Shown one piece after another: positions 14,378 to 22,479 of a DNA stretch of 22,823 nt; within the stretch, counting starts at the first letter, position 1; each line of letters opens with the position of its first letter. The translations under genes were made by a program, and so were the position numbers. The DNA comes from CAXBYZ01 sp963980215 (lineage in GTDB: Bacteria; Patescibacteriota; Microgenomatia; UBA1400; CG1-02-47-37). The stretch spans positions 1 through 22,823 of the forward strand of contig CAXBYZ010000010.1 in NCBI GenBank assembly GCA_963980215.1. Direction: 5' to 3'. Below the pieces are notes generated by a model. The model did not search any database and was not told the origin of the DNA. It was given only the letters and a program-made list of their open reading frames with translations.

Positions 14378-15769
14378 ATGAGAAAAATTAGAAAACAATT
14401 AGGGGTGTGGATTGGGATTGGAGTGATGATGGTTGGTTTGAGTCTGAGTCTGGATTTGGGAACAAAGGTTAATCAATTGGTTTCAAAAGCAATTTATAAA
14501 AAAGCGGAGATTGTGGTTGATGTGAGCAAAGATTTACAGACAATGCCAAAGCCTTTTAATAACTTGGCTCAAGGAGGAGAAGAAAGTGATGGCATGCTTG
14601 GTGATACGGTAGGCTTGATGAGTCAGTTGTCCCCCGGCTATGTTCGTTTGGATCATATTTATGATTTTTATGAGGTGGTAAAAAGAGTTGATGGAGAGTT
14701 AAAGTTTGATTTTAGACAATTAGATCAAGAGGTTGAGGCAATTTTACAAGCTGGAGCCAAGCCTTTGCTGGCATTAAGTTATATGCCTTCTGAGCTTGGG
14801 GATGGGACTATTAATCCTCCTGATAATTGGGGTGAGTGGCGATTATTGGTTTTGAAAACTATTGAACATTACTCGGGCAGAGCGGGAAAAAATATTAATC
14901 ATGTTTATTATGAAGTGTGGAATGAACCAGATTTATTTGGAGATTTTAAGACAAGTGGAGATAGAAATTATTTAGAGATGTATAGACAGTCAGCTCTAGG
15001 GGCTAGTGATGCTAAGAATGTTAATCAGTTTAAACTGGGTGGTCCAGCAACAACGGGGTTGTATAAAAATTGGATAGTAGCTTTATTAGAGCTTTCTAGG
15101 AAGGAGAAGTTGAGGCTAGATTTTGTTTCGTGGCATAGATATTCACTACGAGTTGAAGATTTTAGCGATGATGTTAAAACTTTGAATAAAGTGGCAAAGA
15201 AGTACCCAGAGTTAGCTTTGAAAGAAAAGTTAGTAACTGAGTGGGGGTTTGATCCTAAAAATAATTCGGGATACGATACTTCTTTTGGAGCTGCTCACAT
15301 GATGGCAAGCGTGATTGAGATGATTGGGGGAGTTCATAAAGCTTTTGTGTTTGAAGTCAAAGATGGAAAAGATCCTGAAGGGAAAGTGTTTTGGGGTAGG
15401 TATGGTTTAGTAACTCACGAGAGTAGCGGTTTACAAAGAAAGCCAAGATTTGAGATGATGAAGTGGCTGAATGATTTAGGAGAGAAAAGATTGGGTTTGA
15501 GTGGTGAAGGAAGTTTTGTAAAAGGAGTTGCAGCTTTAAAAGGTAAAGATGTTCAAGTTTATCTAGTTAATTTTGATTCAGGTAGCAGTCATTTTGAAGC
15601 AGTCCCGGTGATAGTAAAAAATTTGAAACCAGGGAATTACTTGGTAGTTAAAGATGTTTTTGGGGGAGGAAAAGTAGAATCAGAGGTAACTATTACCCAA
15701 GGGACGTGGACAGGGCAAGTGATGATGAATCCAAATGAAGCAGTGAGGCTAACTTTTAAGTCTCATTAA
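14378..15769 (+). CDS. Exported GH39-like glycoside hydrolase
   Basis: 463 residues. The N-terminus has a hydrophobic segment (about 9-28) after basic residues, a signal peptide or membrane anchor, so it acts outside the cytoplasm. The body fits clan A (beta/alpha)8 glycosidases, closest to GH39 (beta-xylosidase / alpha-L-iduronidase type): VWNEPD with the probable acid/base E183, and LVTEWGF with the probable nucleophile E288. FVSWHRYS near 249-256 is another barrel-strand motif. The last 80 or so residues look like the small beta-sandwich domain that follows the barrel. Substrate cannot be told from sequence. It faces away from the heat-shock operon and converges with lepA, its stop directly abutting the lepA stop. 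A role in cell-surface or host polysaccharide cleavage is inference. Confidence 0.78.
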   Translation: MRKIRKQLGVWIGIGVMMVGLSLSLDLGTKVNQLVSKAIYKKAEIVVDVSKDLQTMPKPFNNLAQGGEESDGMLGDTVGLMSQLSPGYVRLDHIYDFYEVVKRVDGELKFDFRQLDQEVEAILQAGAKPLLALSYMPSELGDGTINPPDNWGEWRLLVLKTIEHYSGRAGKNINHVYYEVWNEPDLFGDFKTSGDRNYLEMYRQSALGASDAKNVNQFKLGGPATTGLYKNWIVALLELSRKEKLRLDFVSWHRYSLRVEDFSDDVKTLNKVAKKYPELALKEKLVTEWGFDPKNNSGYDTSFGAAHMMASVIEMIGGVHKAFVFEVKDGKDPEGKVFWGRYGLVTHESSGLQRKPRFEMMKWLNDLGEKRLGLSGEGSFVKGVAALKGKDVQVYLVNFDSGSSHFEAVPVIVKNLKPGNYLVVKDVFGGGKVESEVTITQGTWTGQVMMNPNEAVRLTFKSH

Positions 15770-17560
15770 TTACTTTTCTAAAACTGCGAGAAAAGCTTCT
15801 TGGGGAATGTTAACCCGACCAACCAACTTCATGCGCTTCTTACCTTTTTTTTGTTTGGTTAAGAGCTTTTGTCTTCTAGTGGGATCCCCTCCATAAAGTT
15901 TAGCGGTGACGTCTTTTCTAAAAGCTTTGATAGTTTCTCTGGCTAAGATCTTGCCACCCATGGCAACTTGAATTGGAGTTTCAAATTGCTGGCGAGGAAT
16001 AATTTCTTTTAGCTTGGAGCTTAATTTTTTAGCGGTTGCTAGAGATTTTTCTTTGACAACTAAAATTGATAAAGGATCTATTGGTTGGTGGTTTAAAAGA
16101 ACTTGAAGTTTGATTACTGTAGCTGGTTTGTATTCTAAGAATTTCCAATCTAAGCTGGCAAAACCTGAAGAGACTGATTTTAAAGCACCAAAAAAGTTGC
16201 TGATTAACTCTTGGAGTGGTAGGTGGTAAGTGAGTTTGACTTGACTGCCAAAAAATTCTTGAGCTTGAAGCTCGGCTCTTTTGTTCTGGCACAACTCCAT
16301 AACTCCCCCTAAGTATTTAGCTGGGACAAATATGGTTAATTCGATAAAAGGTTCTTTGGTTTGTTTAATTAAAGTGGGGTCTGGAAATTCGGATGGACTG
16401 AGTATTGAAATTTCTTGATTTTTTTTGTTTAAAATTACTCGGTATTCTACTGAGGGACTGGTGATTATCAATTCAAGTAAAAACTCTCTTTCTAGGCGCT
16501 CTTGAATGATGTCTGAGTGAAGTAAGCCTTGAAAACCAACTTTGTAGCCACTACCCAAGACAGATGAGCTAACGGGGTTATAGGAAAGACTTGAATCAGA
16601 TAAACTGAGTTTTTCTAAGGCGATCGAGAGTTTGATGAAGTCTTGTTGATTAATGGGATAGAGATCCATGAAAACCATGGCCTGAGGCTCTATAAAACCT
16701 GGAAGGGGCTTGACTTGATTGTTTTTTGGATGGATGGTGATTGTGTCTCCGACACGACAAAGAGAGATATCTTTTAGTCCGGTGGCAAGATAGCCAACTT
16801 CTCCAGAATAGAGAGGGCTTGATGGTTCCATTTGAGGTGAAAAGTGTCCAATTTCTTCTGGGGAAAAAGTGGCGTTGTTGGACATAAGCATTAATGGGTC
16901 TTGGTTTGAGATTTGCCCGGTCATTAACCTGATGTAAGCAATAACGCCTTTGTGCGGATGATAAAAAGAGTTAAAAACTAAAGCTTGAAGAGGGGCTTGA
17001 GTATTAATTGTAGGAGAAGGAAGACGGTCGATAACTACTTTAATTAATTGAAGTACTCCTTCTCCTGTTTTTGCAGAAATGTGCAAGACTTCTTCTTTTG
17101 AAAAGCCAAAAGTTTCTTCAATTTCTTTTAAGACTTTATCTATTTCTGCGTTAGGGTGATCGATTTTATTAATAACGGGAATAATTTCTAAGTTAGCCTC
17201 TAGAGCTTTGTAGGTGTTGGCCATGGTTTGAGCTTGGATGCCTTGGGTAGCATCAACTAAAAGAATAGCTCCTTCACAGGCTGTTAGTGACCGAGAAACT
17301 TCGTAAGAAAAATCTACATGACCGGGAGTATCGATTAAATTTAGAATGTAGTCCTGGCTATCTAGCTGGTAGTTCATTCTAACTGGGGCAAGTTTAATGG
17401 TGATTCCTCGTTCTCTTTCAATGGGGTTTGAGTCTAGAAGTCTGTCTTTTCTATCTTTAAGTTTGACGGTGTTAGTGATTTCTAGAAAACGATCAGTGAG
17501 GGTAGTCTTACCGTGATCAATATGACTAATGACACAAAAATTTCTGATATGTTTATTCAT
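15770..17560 (-). CDS. lepA: Elongation factor 4 (LepA), ribosomal back-translocase GTPase
   Basis: GTPase that acts on stalled or assembling ribosomes. 596 residues, normal length. G1 HIDHGKTT near 13-20, switch region IERERGITIKLAPV, G3 DTPGHVDFSYEVSRSL, G4 NKID, G5 SAKTGEG. The LepA-specific C-terminal domain is clear (AKLYGGDPTRRQKLL, KKGKKRMKLVGRVNIPQEAF), which separates it from EF-G. Starts with ATG 17560 in a 4-bp ATGA overlap with the murJ stop, so it is translated after murJ. No residue looks lost. Confidence 0.97.
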   Translation of the reverse strand: MNKHIRNFCVISHIDHGKTTLTDRFLEITNTVKLKDRKDRLLDSNPIERERGITIKLAPVRMNYQLDSQDYILNLIDTPGHVDFSYEVSRSLTACEGAILLVDATQGIQAQTMANTYKALEANLEIIPVINKIDHPNAEIDKVLKEIEETFGFSKEEVLHISAKTGEGVLQLIKVVIDRLPSPTINTQAPLQALVFNSFYHPHKGVIAYIRLMTGQISNQDPLMLMSNNATFSPEEIGHFSPQMEPSSPLYSGEVGYLATGLKDISLCRVGDTITIHPKNNQVKPLPGFIEPQAMVFMDLYPINQQDFIKLSIALEKLSLSDSSLSYNPVSSSVLGSGYKVGFQGLLHSDIIQERLEREFLLELIITSPSVEYRVILNKKNQEISILSPSEFPDPTLIKQTKEPFIELTIFVPAKYLGGVMELCQNKRAELQAQEFFGSQVKLTYHLPLQELISNFFGALKSVSSGFASLDWKFLEYKPATVIKLQVLLNHQPIDPLSILVVKEKSLATAKKLSSKLKEIIPRQQFETPIQVAMGGKILARETIKAFRKDVTAKLYGGDPTRRQKLLTKQKKGKKRMKLVGRVNIPQEAFLAVLEK

Positions 17561-19272
17561 GATGAAGATTTTGAACTATCCTTCACTTGGCTACGGACCG
17601 CTTGTAAGGTTTCGGAACTAGAAGCTGGCTTTAGAGCTGATTGGGTTTGAGATAAAACTCTACTTAGATTTTTTGCTCTTTTGAGAAGGTCGATAAAACT
17701 GCTTAGTTCTTTAATTTTTAGAAGTTTGGATAGAGCAATATAAACAAGAAGGCCAATAGTGGAAGTGATGATAACCAAGATAATTAGATCAATTGTTTTG
17801 GCGGTGTTTAAGATAAATCTATCAAGAATTCTTAGGGGTATCCAGAGAGAGACTCCAGTGATGATGGTGGCTATAGACATTTTTATAAATGGGAAAAGAA
17901 GATCTTTCTTGGCAAAACCTCCAAGAGCTTTTGCAAAAAAAGTCATTAAAAATGATGCATGAAAAAATGTTGAGAGAGAGATTGCCAGGGCAAGACCAAG
18001 GACATTTAGGTTTAGTGAGAAGGTTAGAAAGAAGCTTAAAATCACGTTGATGATAACTGCTGAGGCCCCAATAATTAAAGGGAGTTTAGTGTTACCGATG
18101 GCATAAAAGCCTCTAACTATGATTTGAATGGCTGATTGAGCAAAAACAGATAAAGCGAATAAGGCTACTACTTCGCCTGTTAGCAGGGTGGCTTCCCAAG
18201 GAAAGTTGCGAGTCCCAAAAGCTAGACGGACTGCAGGGAGACGCAAAACCAAGAGCATCATTCCGGCTGGTAAGCTTAAGTAAAGAGTTTGTTTTAGTGA
18301 TGATAAAAAAAGGCTTTTAAATTTATCTATTGATTTTAGGTTGTATTCTCTTGAAAGAGTTGGAAGGGCAGCTTGACCAATAGTGGCTCCAAATAGTCCA
18401 ACTGGTAGTGCGTTTAAGTGCTGGGCAAAGTAAAAAATTGAGAGTGAGCCACTGGAAAGAGAGGTGGCAATAAAGACAGCTACTGTTAGTTCTATTTGTG
18501 AGACAGCCAAAGCTAAAGTTCGAGGCAACATTAGCCTACCAATGCGACGAACCCCGGAGTTTTTGATGTCAAATGAAGGTTTAAAAATAAAACCAATTTT
18601 TTTGATTAAAGGAAGTTGGACTAGTAAGTGAAGAAAAGCTCCTAGCAGTACGCCAAGAGCGGGGCCATAGATACCAAAGGTGGAGCTTAGAACTAGGATG
18701 CCAAAGATAATACCAAGGTTATAGGCAATTGGTGAGAGGGCTGGAATAATGAAGTGACGGTGAGACTGAAGGATTCCTGTTAAAAAATTTGAGATAACAA
18801 AAGCCCCTTGGGCTACGACCAGCAATCTGGTTAAATTTGTCATTAAGTTGATTTCTGTGGGAGAAAAAGAGGGAGCAATTAACTGACTTAATGGCTTGGC
18901 AAAGGTAATTAAAAAGGTGGCAAAAACAAAAAACAAAATGGTACCAAGAGTAATGATGGTTGAAGCTAGGCGCCATGCTTGTTTTTTGTTTTTGACCAAA
19001 TAGTCAGTAAATACGGGTATAAAGGCAGCAGATAGAGCTCCAACTACCAAGAGTTGAAAGATCATATCTGGAAGCCTAAAAGCAGCAAAGTAGACGTCTA
19101 GCTGCCAAGCGGTATTTGTATCAAAAAAGGCTCCAGCTAAGAAACGATCTCTTAATAATCCCAAAATTCTTGATAAAAAAACCGCGACCATAAGAACAGA
19201 GGCGGCTGACAAAATATTGTTTTGTCTTCTTAACAATAAACCTCGACTATTTTTTAGAAAGTTTTTTACCAT
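17557..19272 (-). CDS. murJ: Lipid II flippase MurJ (MVF family)
   Basis: Multi-pass inner-membrane protein that flips the peptidoglycan precursor lipid II. About 571 residues from ATG 19272. Earlier in-frame starts exist at 19293 and 19317, but a good promoter lies between them and 19272. Seen: the family start with ILSAASVLMVAVFLSRILGL then LRDRFLAGAFF, the PDMIFQLLVVGALSAAFIPV block, and some 14 hydrophobic segments with the usual basic loops. Odd: the last 20 or so residues (SSETLQAVRSQVKDSSKSSS) are encoded by a decayed copy of palindromic element A, so the natural C-terminus was probably replaced or extended by the element. It overlaps lepA by 4 bp; peptidoglycan synthesis is implied. 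Confidence 0.93.
   Translation of the reverse strand: MVKNFLKNSRGLLLRRQNNILSAASVLMVAVFLSRILGLLRDRFLAGAFFDTNTAWQLDVYFAAFRLPDMIFQLLVVGALSAAFIPVFTDYLVKNKKQAWRLASTIITLGTILFFVFATFLITFAKPLSQLIAPSFSPTEINLMTNLTRLLVVAQGAFVISNFLTGILQSHRHFIIPALSPIAYNLGIIFGILVLSSTFGIYGPALGVLLGAFLHLLVQLPLIKKIGFIFKPSFDIKNSGVRRIGRLMLPRTLALAVSQIELTVAVFIATSLSSGSLSIFYFAQHLNALPVGLFGATIGQAALPTLSREYNLKSIDKFKSLFLSSLKQTLYLSLPAGMMLLVLRLPAVRLAFGTRNFPWEATLLTGEVVALFALSVFAQSAIQIIVRGFYAIGNTKLPLIIGASAVIINVILSFFLTFSLNLNVLGLALAISLSTFFHASFLMTFFAKALGGFAKKDLLFPFIKMSIATIITGVSLWIPLRILDRFILNTAKTIDLIILVIITSTIGLLVYIALSKLLKIKELSSFIDLLKRAKNLSRVLSQTQSALKPASSSETLQAVRSQVKDSSKSSS
17567..17619. repeat. Palindromic element A, copy 3, degenerate (murJ end)
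   Basis: 53 bp alignable with the copies at 2540-2589 and 6833-6882. The inner segment starting ATCCTTCACTT and ending CGGACCGCT is nearly unchanged, while the inverted ends have decayed (GATTTTGAACT, GGTTTCGGAACT). The net 3-bp gain keeps the frame. In murJ it is read in the same frame as in infB, giving AVR..VKD in both. Confidence 0.8.
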
Positions 19273-19283
19273 AACTTCAGGCG

Positions 19284-19313
19284 AGTATAACATGGGGCTT
19301 GCCTGAGCAACAA
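19284..19313 (-). promoter_or_regulatory. murJ promoter
   Basis: TTGTTG (19308-19313), 18-bp spacer, TATACT (19284-19289) on the minus strand. Transcription would start about 5 nt before the ATG at 19272, which supports that start. Its -35 box sits inside the spacer of the divergent rpsT promoter. Confidence 0.6.
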
Positions 19314-19328
19314 CCAAAATGTTATGAT
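19299..19328 (+). promoter_or_regulatory. rpsT promoter (leaderless start)
   Basis: TTGCCT (19299-19304), 18-bp spacer, TATGAT (19323-19328). The A of the ATG at 19336 is the 8th base after the -10 box, so the message is predicted to be leaderless. Confidence 0.6.
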
Positions 19329-19335
19329 ACGGGCC

Positions 19336-19575
19336 ATGCCAATAATTAAATCAGCTAAAAAGAAATTAAAGCAAGATAAATTTAGGACCGCGGTTAACCG
19401 TGTTTATCGTAATAGAATAAAAGAAACTCTTAAAGAAGCTCGGGAGAAAAAGACAAAGAAAGCCGTGGAAGCGGCGTATAGTGCATTAGATCGTGGAGCA
19501 AAAAAAAGAGTGATTCATAAGAACAAGGCAGCTCGATTAAAATCCAGATTAGTGAAACTGATAAAGCGTAAATAA
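19336..19575 (+). CDS. rpsT: 30S ribosomal protein S20
   Basis: 79 residues, a little shorter than the usual 85-90. It binds 16S rRNA in the small subunit. Recognised by the lysine-rich start MPIIKSAKKKLKQDK, the NRVYRNRIKETLKEA helix and the end GVIHKNKAARLKSRL-type signature (here KRVIHKNKAARLKSRLVKL). An ATG 12 bp upstream (19324) is in frame but lies inside the -10 box, so 19336 is preferred. It stands alone, divergent from murJ, and is followed by a promoter for the pilus-like genes. Confidence 0.95.
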   Translation: MPIIKSAKKKLKQDKFRTAVNRVYRNRIKETLKEAREKKTKKAVEAAYSALDRGAKKRVIHKNKAARLKSRLVKLIKRK

Positions 19576-19586
19576 TAGGGTATAAT
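19558..19586 (+). promoter_or_regulatory. Promoter of the PilN/PilO-like operon
   Basis: CTGATA (19558-19563), 17-bp spacer, perfect TATAAT (19581-19586), lying across the end of rpsT. Transcription would start at about 19593-19595, that is at the GTG/ATG start itself. Confidence 0.65.
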
Positions 19587-19594
19587 GTCAGGTG

Positions 19595-20134
19595 ATGACT
19601 GCCCAAGTTAAACAGATTAATTTACTTCCGAAAGATAAGTGGGAAGTTGGCGTGGTGGGAAAATTGTTAAAGTGGGCGTTGAATATTGGAAGATATGTGG
19701 TGGTTTTTACCGAATTGATTGTGATTTCTGCTTTTTTATTTCGTTTTTCTTTGGACAGGCAGTTGAGTGATTTAAAAGAGGAGATGGAACAAAAACAAGT
19801 GATAGTAAGTTCTTATGGAGATTTTGAAAAAAGTTTTAGACAAATCCAAGAACAGTTAAAAACTGTTAAAGAGGTTGAAGACTCTAAGGTTGATGTAGAT
19901 GCAGTGTTGTTTAGTATTAGTCAGATTACTCCGATTGATACTGTTTATAAAGCAATCAGTATTGTAGAAGATGAAGTAACTTTAGAAGGAGAAACTTTGT
20001 CTGAAGTGGGATTGGCTACCTTGTTGGCTAAGGCTCAAGAGAATGAGAATTTTTCTGAAGTGATTTTGGATAGTATTGCTTCAGCGACTGAAAAAAATAA
20101 AGCAATTGAGTTTAGGATGACTTTGACTTTATGA
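19595..20134 (+). CDS. pilN: PilN-like type IV pilus inner-membrane protein
   Basis: 179 residues from ATG 19595 (a GTG directly before it is also in frame). Seen: the INLLP motif at residues 8-12, which in PilN binds the actin-like PilM; one membrane segment at about 31-51; a coiled-coil (about 54-95); and a C-terminal alpha/beta domain with VTLEGET-type strands. This is the PilN layout. In type IV pilus systems PilN pairs with PilO to link cytoplasmic PilM to the outer parts. No pilM lies upstream; rpsT is there instead. It overlaps the next gene by ATGA. Could also be a GspL-like part; the PilN call rests on motif, layout and the PilO-like neighbour. Confidence 0.75.
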   Translation: MTAQVKQINLLPKDKWEVGVVGKLLKWALNIGRYVVVFTELIVISAFLFRFSLDRQLSDLKEEMEQKQVIVSSYGDFEKSFRQIQEQLKTVKEVEDSKVDVDAVLFSISQITPIDTVYKAISIVEDEVTLEGETLSEVGLATLLAKAQENENFSEVILDSIASATEKNKAIEFRMTLTL

Positions 20135-20784
20135 AATTTAGCGGCAACTCAAGCACCAGTAGAGATTACAGTAAATATATAAAAAGGTTGCAGCAGCTCT
20201 CTTCTACCCCAGTGGCTAAGGTTTCTGGGATTATTAGTTTGACAATTTTCTCGGTAGCTTTTTTTGGAATTTTTGCGATTATGCCAACTTTTAAAACAAT
20301 TGCCTCTTTATCTAAAGAGATTGAAGATAATGAATCTATCAATCAAAAGTTGTCTATAAAAATTAAGTCTTTGAGTGAGGCTGAAGATATTTATTCAAAA
20401 GTTTCAAAAGATCTTTTATTGATAAATAAAGTTTTGCCAGAGATGGCTGAGTTTGAAAGATTGGCGTGGCAAATTGAGTGGCTAGCCTCAAGTATTCCGG
20501 TTGAAATAACCGCAGCTAATTTTGGAGAGTTTAATTTAGTGGGGGCAGAAAGCATTGAAGACGGTTTGGGAAAAATTTCTGGTGAGGTGACTATCTTGGG
20601 AAGCTATACACAATTAAAAAAATTTGTAAAAGAATTTAGTAAAATTGATAGATTAATAACAATTAAGGAGGTTAGAATTACCAATAAGTCATTAAAACAA
20701 AAAGGTGGCGGGGTGTCTGCAAACATTCAGTTTGAAGCTTATTATTTACCAAAAGAACTCGAGACTGTAAAAGTAAAAATATGA
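20131..20784 (+). CDS. pilO: PilO-like type IV pilus inner-membrane protein
   Basis: 217 residues. A short cytoplasmic start, one membrane segment (about 30-51), a coiled-coil (about 54-90), and a ferredoxin-like domain with strands such as ISGEVTILGSYTQLKKFVKE near residue 148-168, which is the most PilO-like stretch. It is the expected partner of the PilN-like protein just upstream, to which it is joined by a 4-bp ATGA overlap; it overlaps the next gene the same way. The evidence is layout and context more than exact motif. Confidence 0.72.
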   Translation: MKFSGNSSTSRDYSKYIKRLQQLSSTPVAKVSGIISLTIFSVAFFGIFAIMPTFKTIASLSKEIEDNESINQKLSIKIKSLSEAEDIYSKVSKDLLLINKVLPEMAEFERLAWQIEWLASSIPVEITAANFGEFNLVGAESIEDGLGKISGEVTILGSYTQLKKFVKEFSKIDRLITIKEVRITNKSLKQKGGGVSANIQFEAYYLPKELETVKVKI

Positions 20785-21140
20785 TTAGCAAACTTTACGA
20801 AAAACGATTAAGAAGTGATTTGTTTAAGTTGTCAATTATTTCGGTAGTTACTGTGATTATTTGGATTGGGGTAGCTACATACCAAAGCTTGTCAAAGAGT
20901 AAAGTGTCTAAGATAACAAAAATGCAGATTAAACCCTTGACGGCTAGTCTGGACCTTGACACAATAGAAAATATAAAAAGTCGACGAGAAATAGTTCAAG
21001 TTGACTGGACTGATTTAACTCCGCAACTGCCGAGTGGTTTAGTGTTGCCAGACATCGACGCTGCAACTGAGTCTGGGCAAGTGATTGAGAGCTTGCCGGC
21101 AAGTGGAAGCGGAGAGATTGTGGAAGATAACGCTTTATGA
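20781..21140 (+). CDS. Small single-pass membrane protein in pilus-like operon
   Basis: 119 residues, not recognised. Basic start (KLYEKRLRSDLFKLS), one membrane segment at about 15-33, then an outside domain of about 85 residues ending in an acidic, glycine/serine-rich stretch. It stands after pilN and pilO, where pilP often lies, and has a similar plan (one anchor plus a short exposed part), but lacks the PilP lipobox cysteine and no PilP motif is seen. The ATGA overlaps on both sides make it part of the same translational unit. Confidence 0.7.
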   Translation: MISKLYEKRLRSDLFKLSIISVVTVIIWIGVATYQSLSKSKVSKITKMQIKPLTASLDLDTIENIKSRREIVQVDWTDLTPQLPSGLVLPDIDAATESGQVIESLPASGSGEIVEDNAL

Positions 21141-22471
21141 AAAAAATAGGATCAAAAATACATTTTCCAACTGCCTTGGGGTTGTTAATACTGCTAGTTG
21201 CGATTGGAGTGGGAGTGTTTTTGGTAAAAACAAAAACTGGAACAAATGTTGATGCAGATGAAACTAATGCTCCAAAACAAGTAAGGATTACTAATGTGAG
21301 CGATAATGGTTTTAGTGTTTCTTGGTTGACGAATAGTCCAACCAGCGGAACAGTTAAGTATGGTTTGGAGACAAGTTCAATTAAACAAAGTGCGATGGAT
21401 GATAGAGATCAGTTATCTGGAGAATCTGGAAGTTTTGAAGTTCACCATGTGACTGTTAAGAATCTAACCCCTAGCAGTAAGTACTTTTTTAAGCTGGAAT
21501 CTGGAGGAAAACAGTTTGATAGTAATGGAAAACCATTTGAAGTAAGTACTGGGGCGGTCTTAGGAACTCCGCCGGTGGCTGATCCTGTTTATGGCACTAT
21601 TCTTTCCCCTTCTGGCTCGGTAGCTGAAGGAGCGGTGGTGTATCTTAATGTTTCTAATGCTGCTCCAATATCTGCGTTGGCTAAAACCAATGGGAATTGG
21701 GCTTTGTCTTTGTCAACTGCAAGAACTGCAGATTTAAGTAGCTACTTGTCATATGACACTCAAGCAACAATAGTAAATATTTTGGTTCAAGGTGGAAGCA
21801 TGGGAAATGCTCCGGCTATTACGACTACCAGTAATGATAGCCCTGTGCCAGATATTACTTTGGGGAAGTCTCATGACTTTAGAACGGTAGCTGATAGCAG
21901 TGTCAATAGTTTAGATGCTTTGGCTCAAAATAAAGAAAGTGGTCTTTCTGGAAGTGGATTTGACTTGGCTCCGGTTGCTAGTGATAGCGGAGTGGCAACG
22001 GAATCTGGTGAAGTAACTTTGGACAACCCTAGTTTTAATGGTGAGGTGATTAATGCAACTCAGCCGGCTTTTATCGGAGTGGGTCCACCAGGAACGGTGC
22101 TTTCAGTTACAGTTAATTCTGAGAATGAGTATACTGGTTCGGCTACTGTAGACGAGGATGGTAACTGGGAGTTTACTCCACCTGAGGGGCTTGAACCTGG
22201 AGAACATACGGTAACCGTAAATTATATTGATAGTACAGGAGAAGAGCAGGCTTTGAGTCGAACATTCTTAATTGCAGCGGCAGGAGAAACTGAAGTACCA
22301 GCTATTACGGCAACTCCTTCAGGAAGTGTGGCTAGCGATTCGGGTAGAACTTCACAACCTTCAACTAAATCTGGAGTACCGGAACCGGGAACATGGGAAG
22401 TGACTTTGATGATGTTGCTATCTGGAGTTGGATTACTTTTTGGTGGAGTAATTATTAAAAATAAGGTATAA
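21137..22471 (+). CDS. Surface protein with fibronectin III and Ig-like domains and PEP-type C-terminal anchor
   Basis: 444 residues. N-terminal membrane segment (about 11-31), then a fibronectin type III domain (about 45-137, VRITNVSDNGFSVSWLT and VTVKNLTPSSKYFFKLES), a second beta domain (about 147-240) like carboxypeptidase regulatory folds (GTILSPSGSVAEGAVVYL), a Ser/Gly/Asp linker (about 245-295), and a bacterial Ig-like domain (about 297-378, with GNWEFTPPEGLEPGEHTVTV). The end is SGVPEPGT (412-419), a hydrophobic stretch (about 423-440) and KNKV, the three-part plan of PEP-CTERM or LPXTG-type sorting signals. With two hydrophobic ends it may be held at both, or the C-terminal signal may be cut. 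As it is coupled to PilN/PilO-like genes, it may be a pilus-linked adhesin; that is inference. Confidence 0.75.
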   Translation: MKKIGSKIHFPTALGLLILLVAIGVGVFLVKTKTGTNVDADETNAPKQVRITNVSDNGFSVSWLTNSPTSGTVKYGLETSSIKQSAMDDRDQLSGESGSFEVHHVTVKNLTPSSKYFFKLESGGKQFDSNGKPFEVSTGAVLGTPPVADPVYGTILSPSGSVAEGAVVYLNVSNAAPISALAKTNGNWALSLSTARTADLSSYLSYDTQATIVNILVQGGSMGNAPAITTTSNDSPVPDITLGKSHDFRTVADSSVNSLDALAQNKESGLSGSGFDLAPVASDSGVATESGEVTLDNPSFNGEVINATQPAFIGVGPPGTVLSVTVNSENEYTGSATVDEDGNWEFTPPEGLEPGEHTVTVNYIDSTGEEQALSRTFLIAAAGETEVPAITATPSGSVASDSGRTSQPSTKSGVPEPGTWEVTLMMLLSGVGLLFGGVIIKNKV

Positions 22472-22472
22472 C
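22467..22472 (+). promoter_or_regulatory. Possible -10 box of the last gene
   Basis: TATAAC 7 nt before the ATG at 22480, overlapping the previous stop. The region 17 bp upstream (TGGAGT) is a poor -35 box, so this may be chance. Confidence 0.25.
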
Positions 22473-22479
22473 TATTTGT

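Noticed and set aside
2540..17619. CRISPR array from the repeated GGTTCSGAACC elements
   Set aside because: Copies are kilobases apart, with no regular spacers and no cas genes; they are dispersed palindromes.
19324..19335. Four-codon longer start of rpsT
   Set aside because: This ATG lies inside the -10 box of the rpsT promoter and S20 normally starts at the MPIIKSAKK-type motif.
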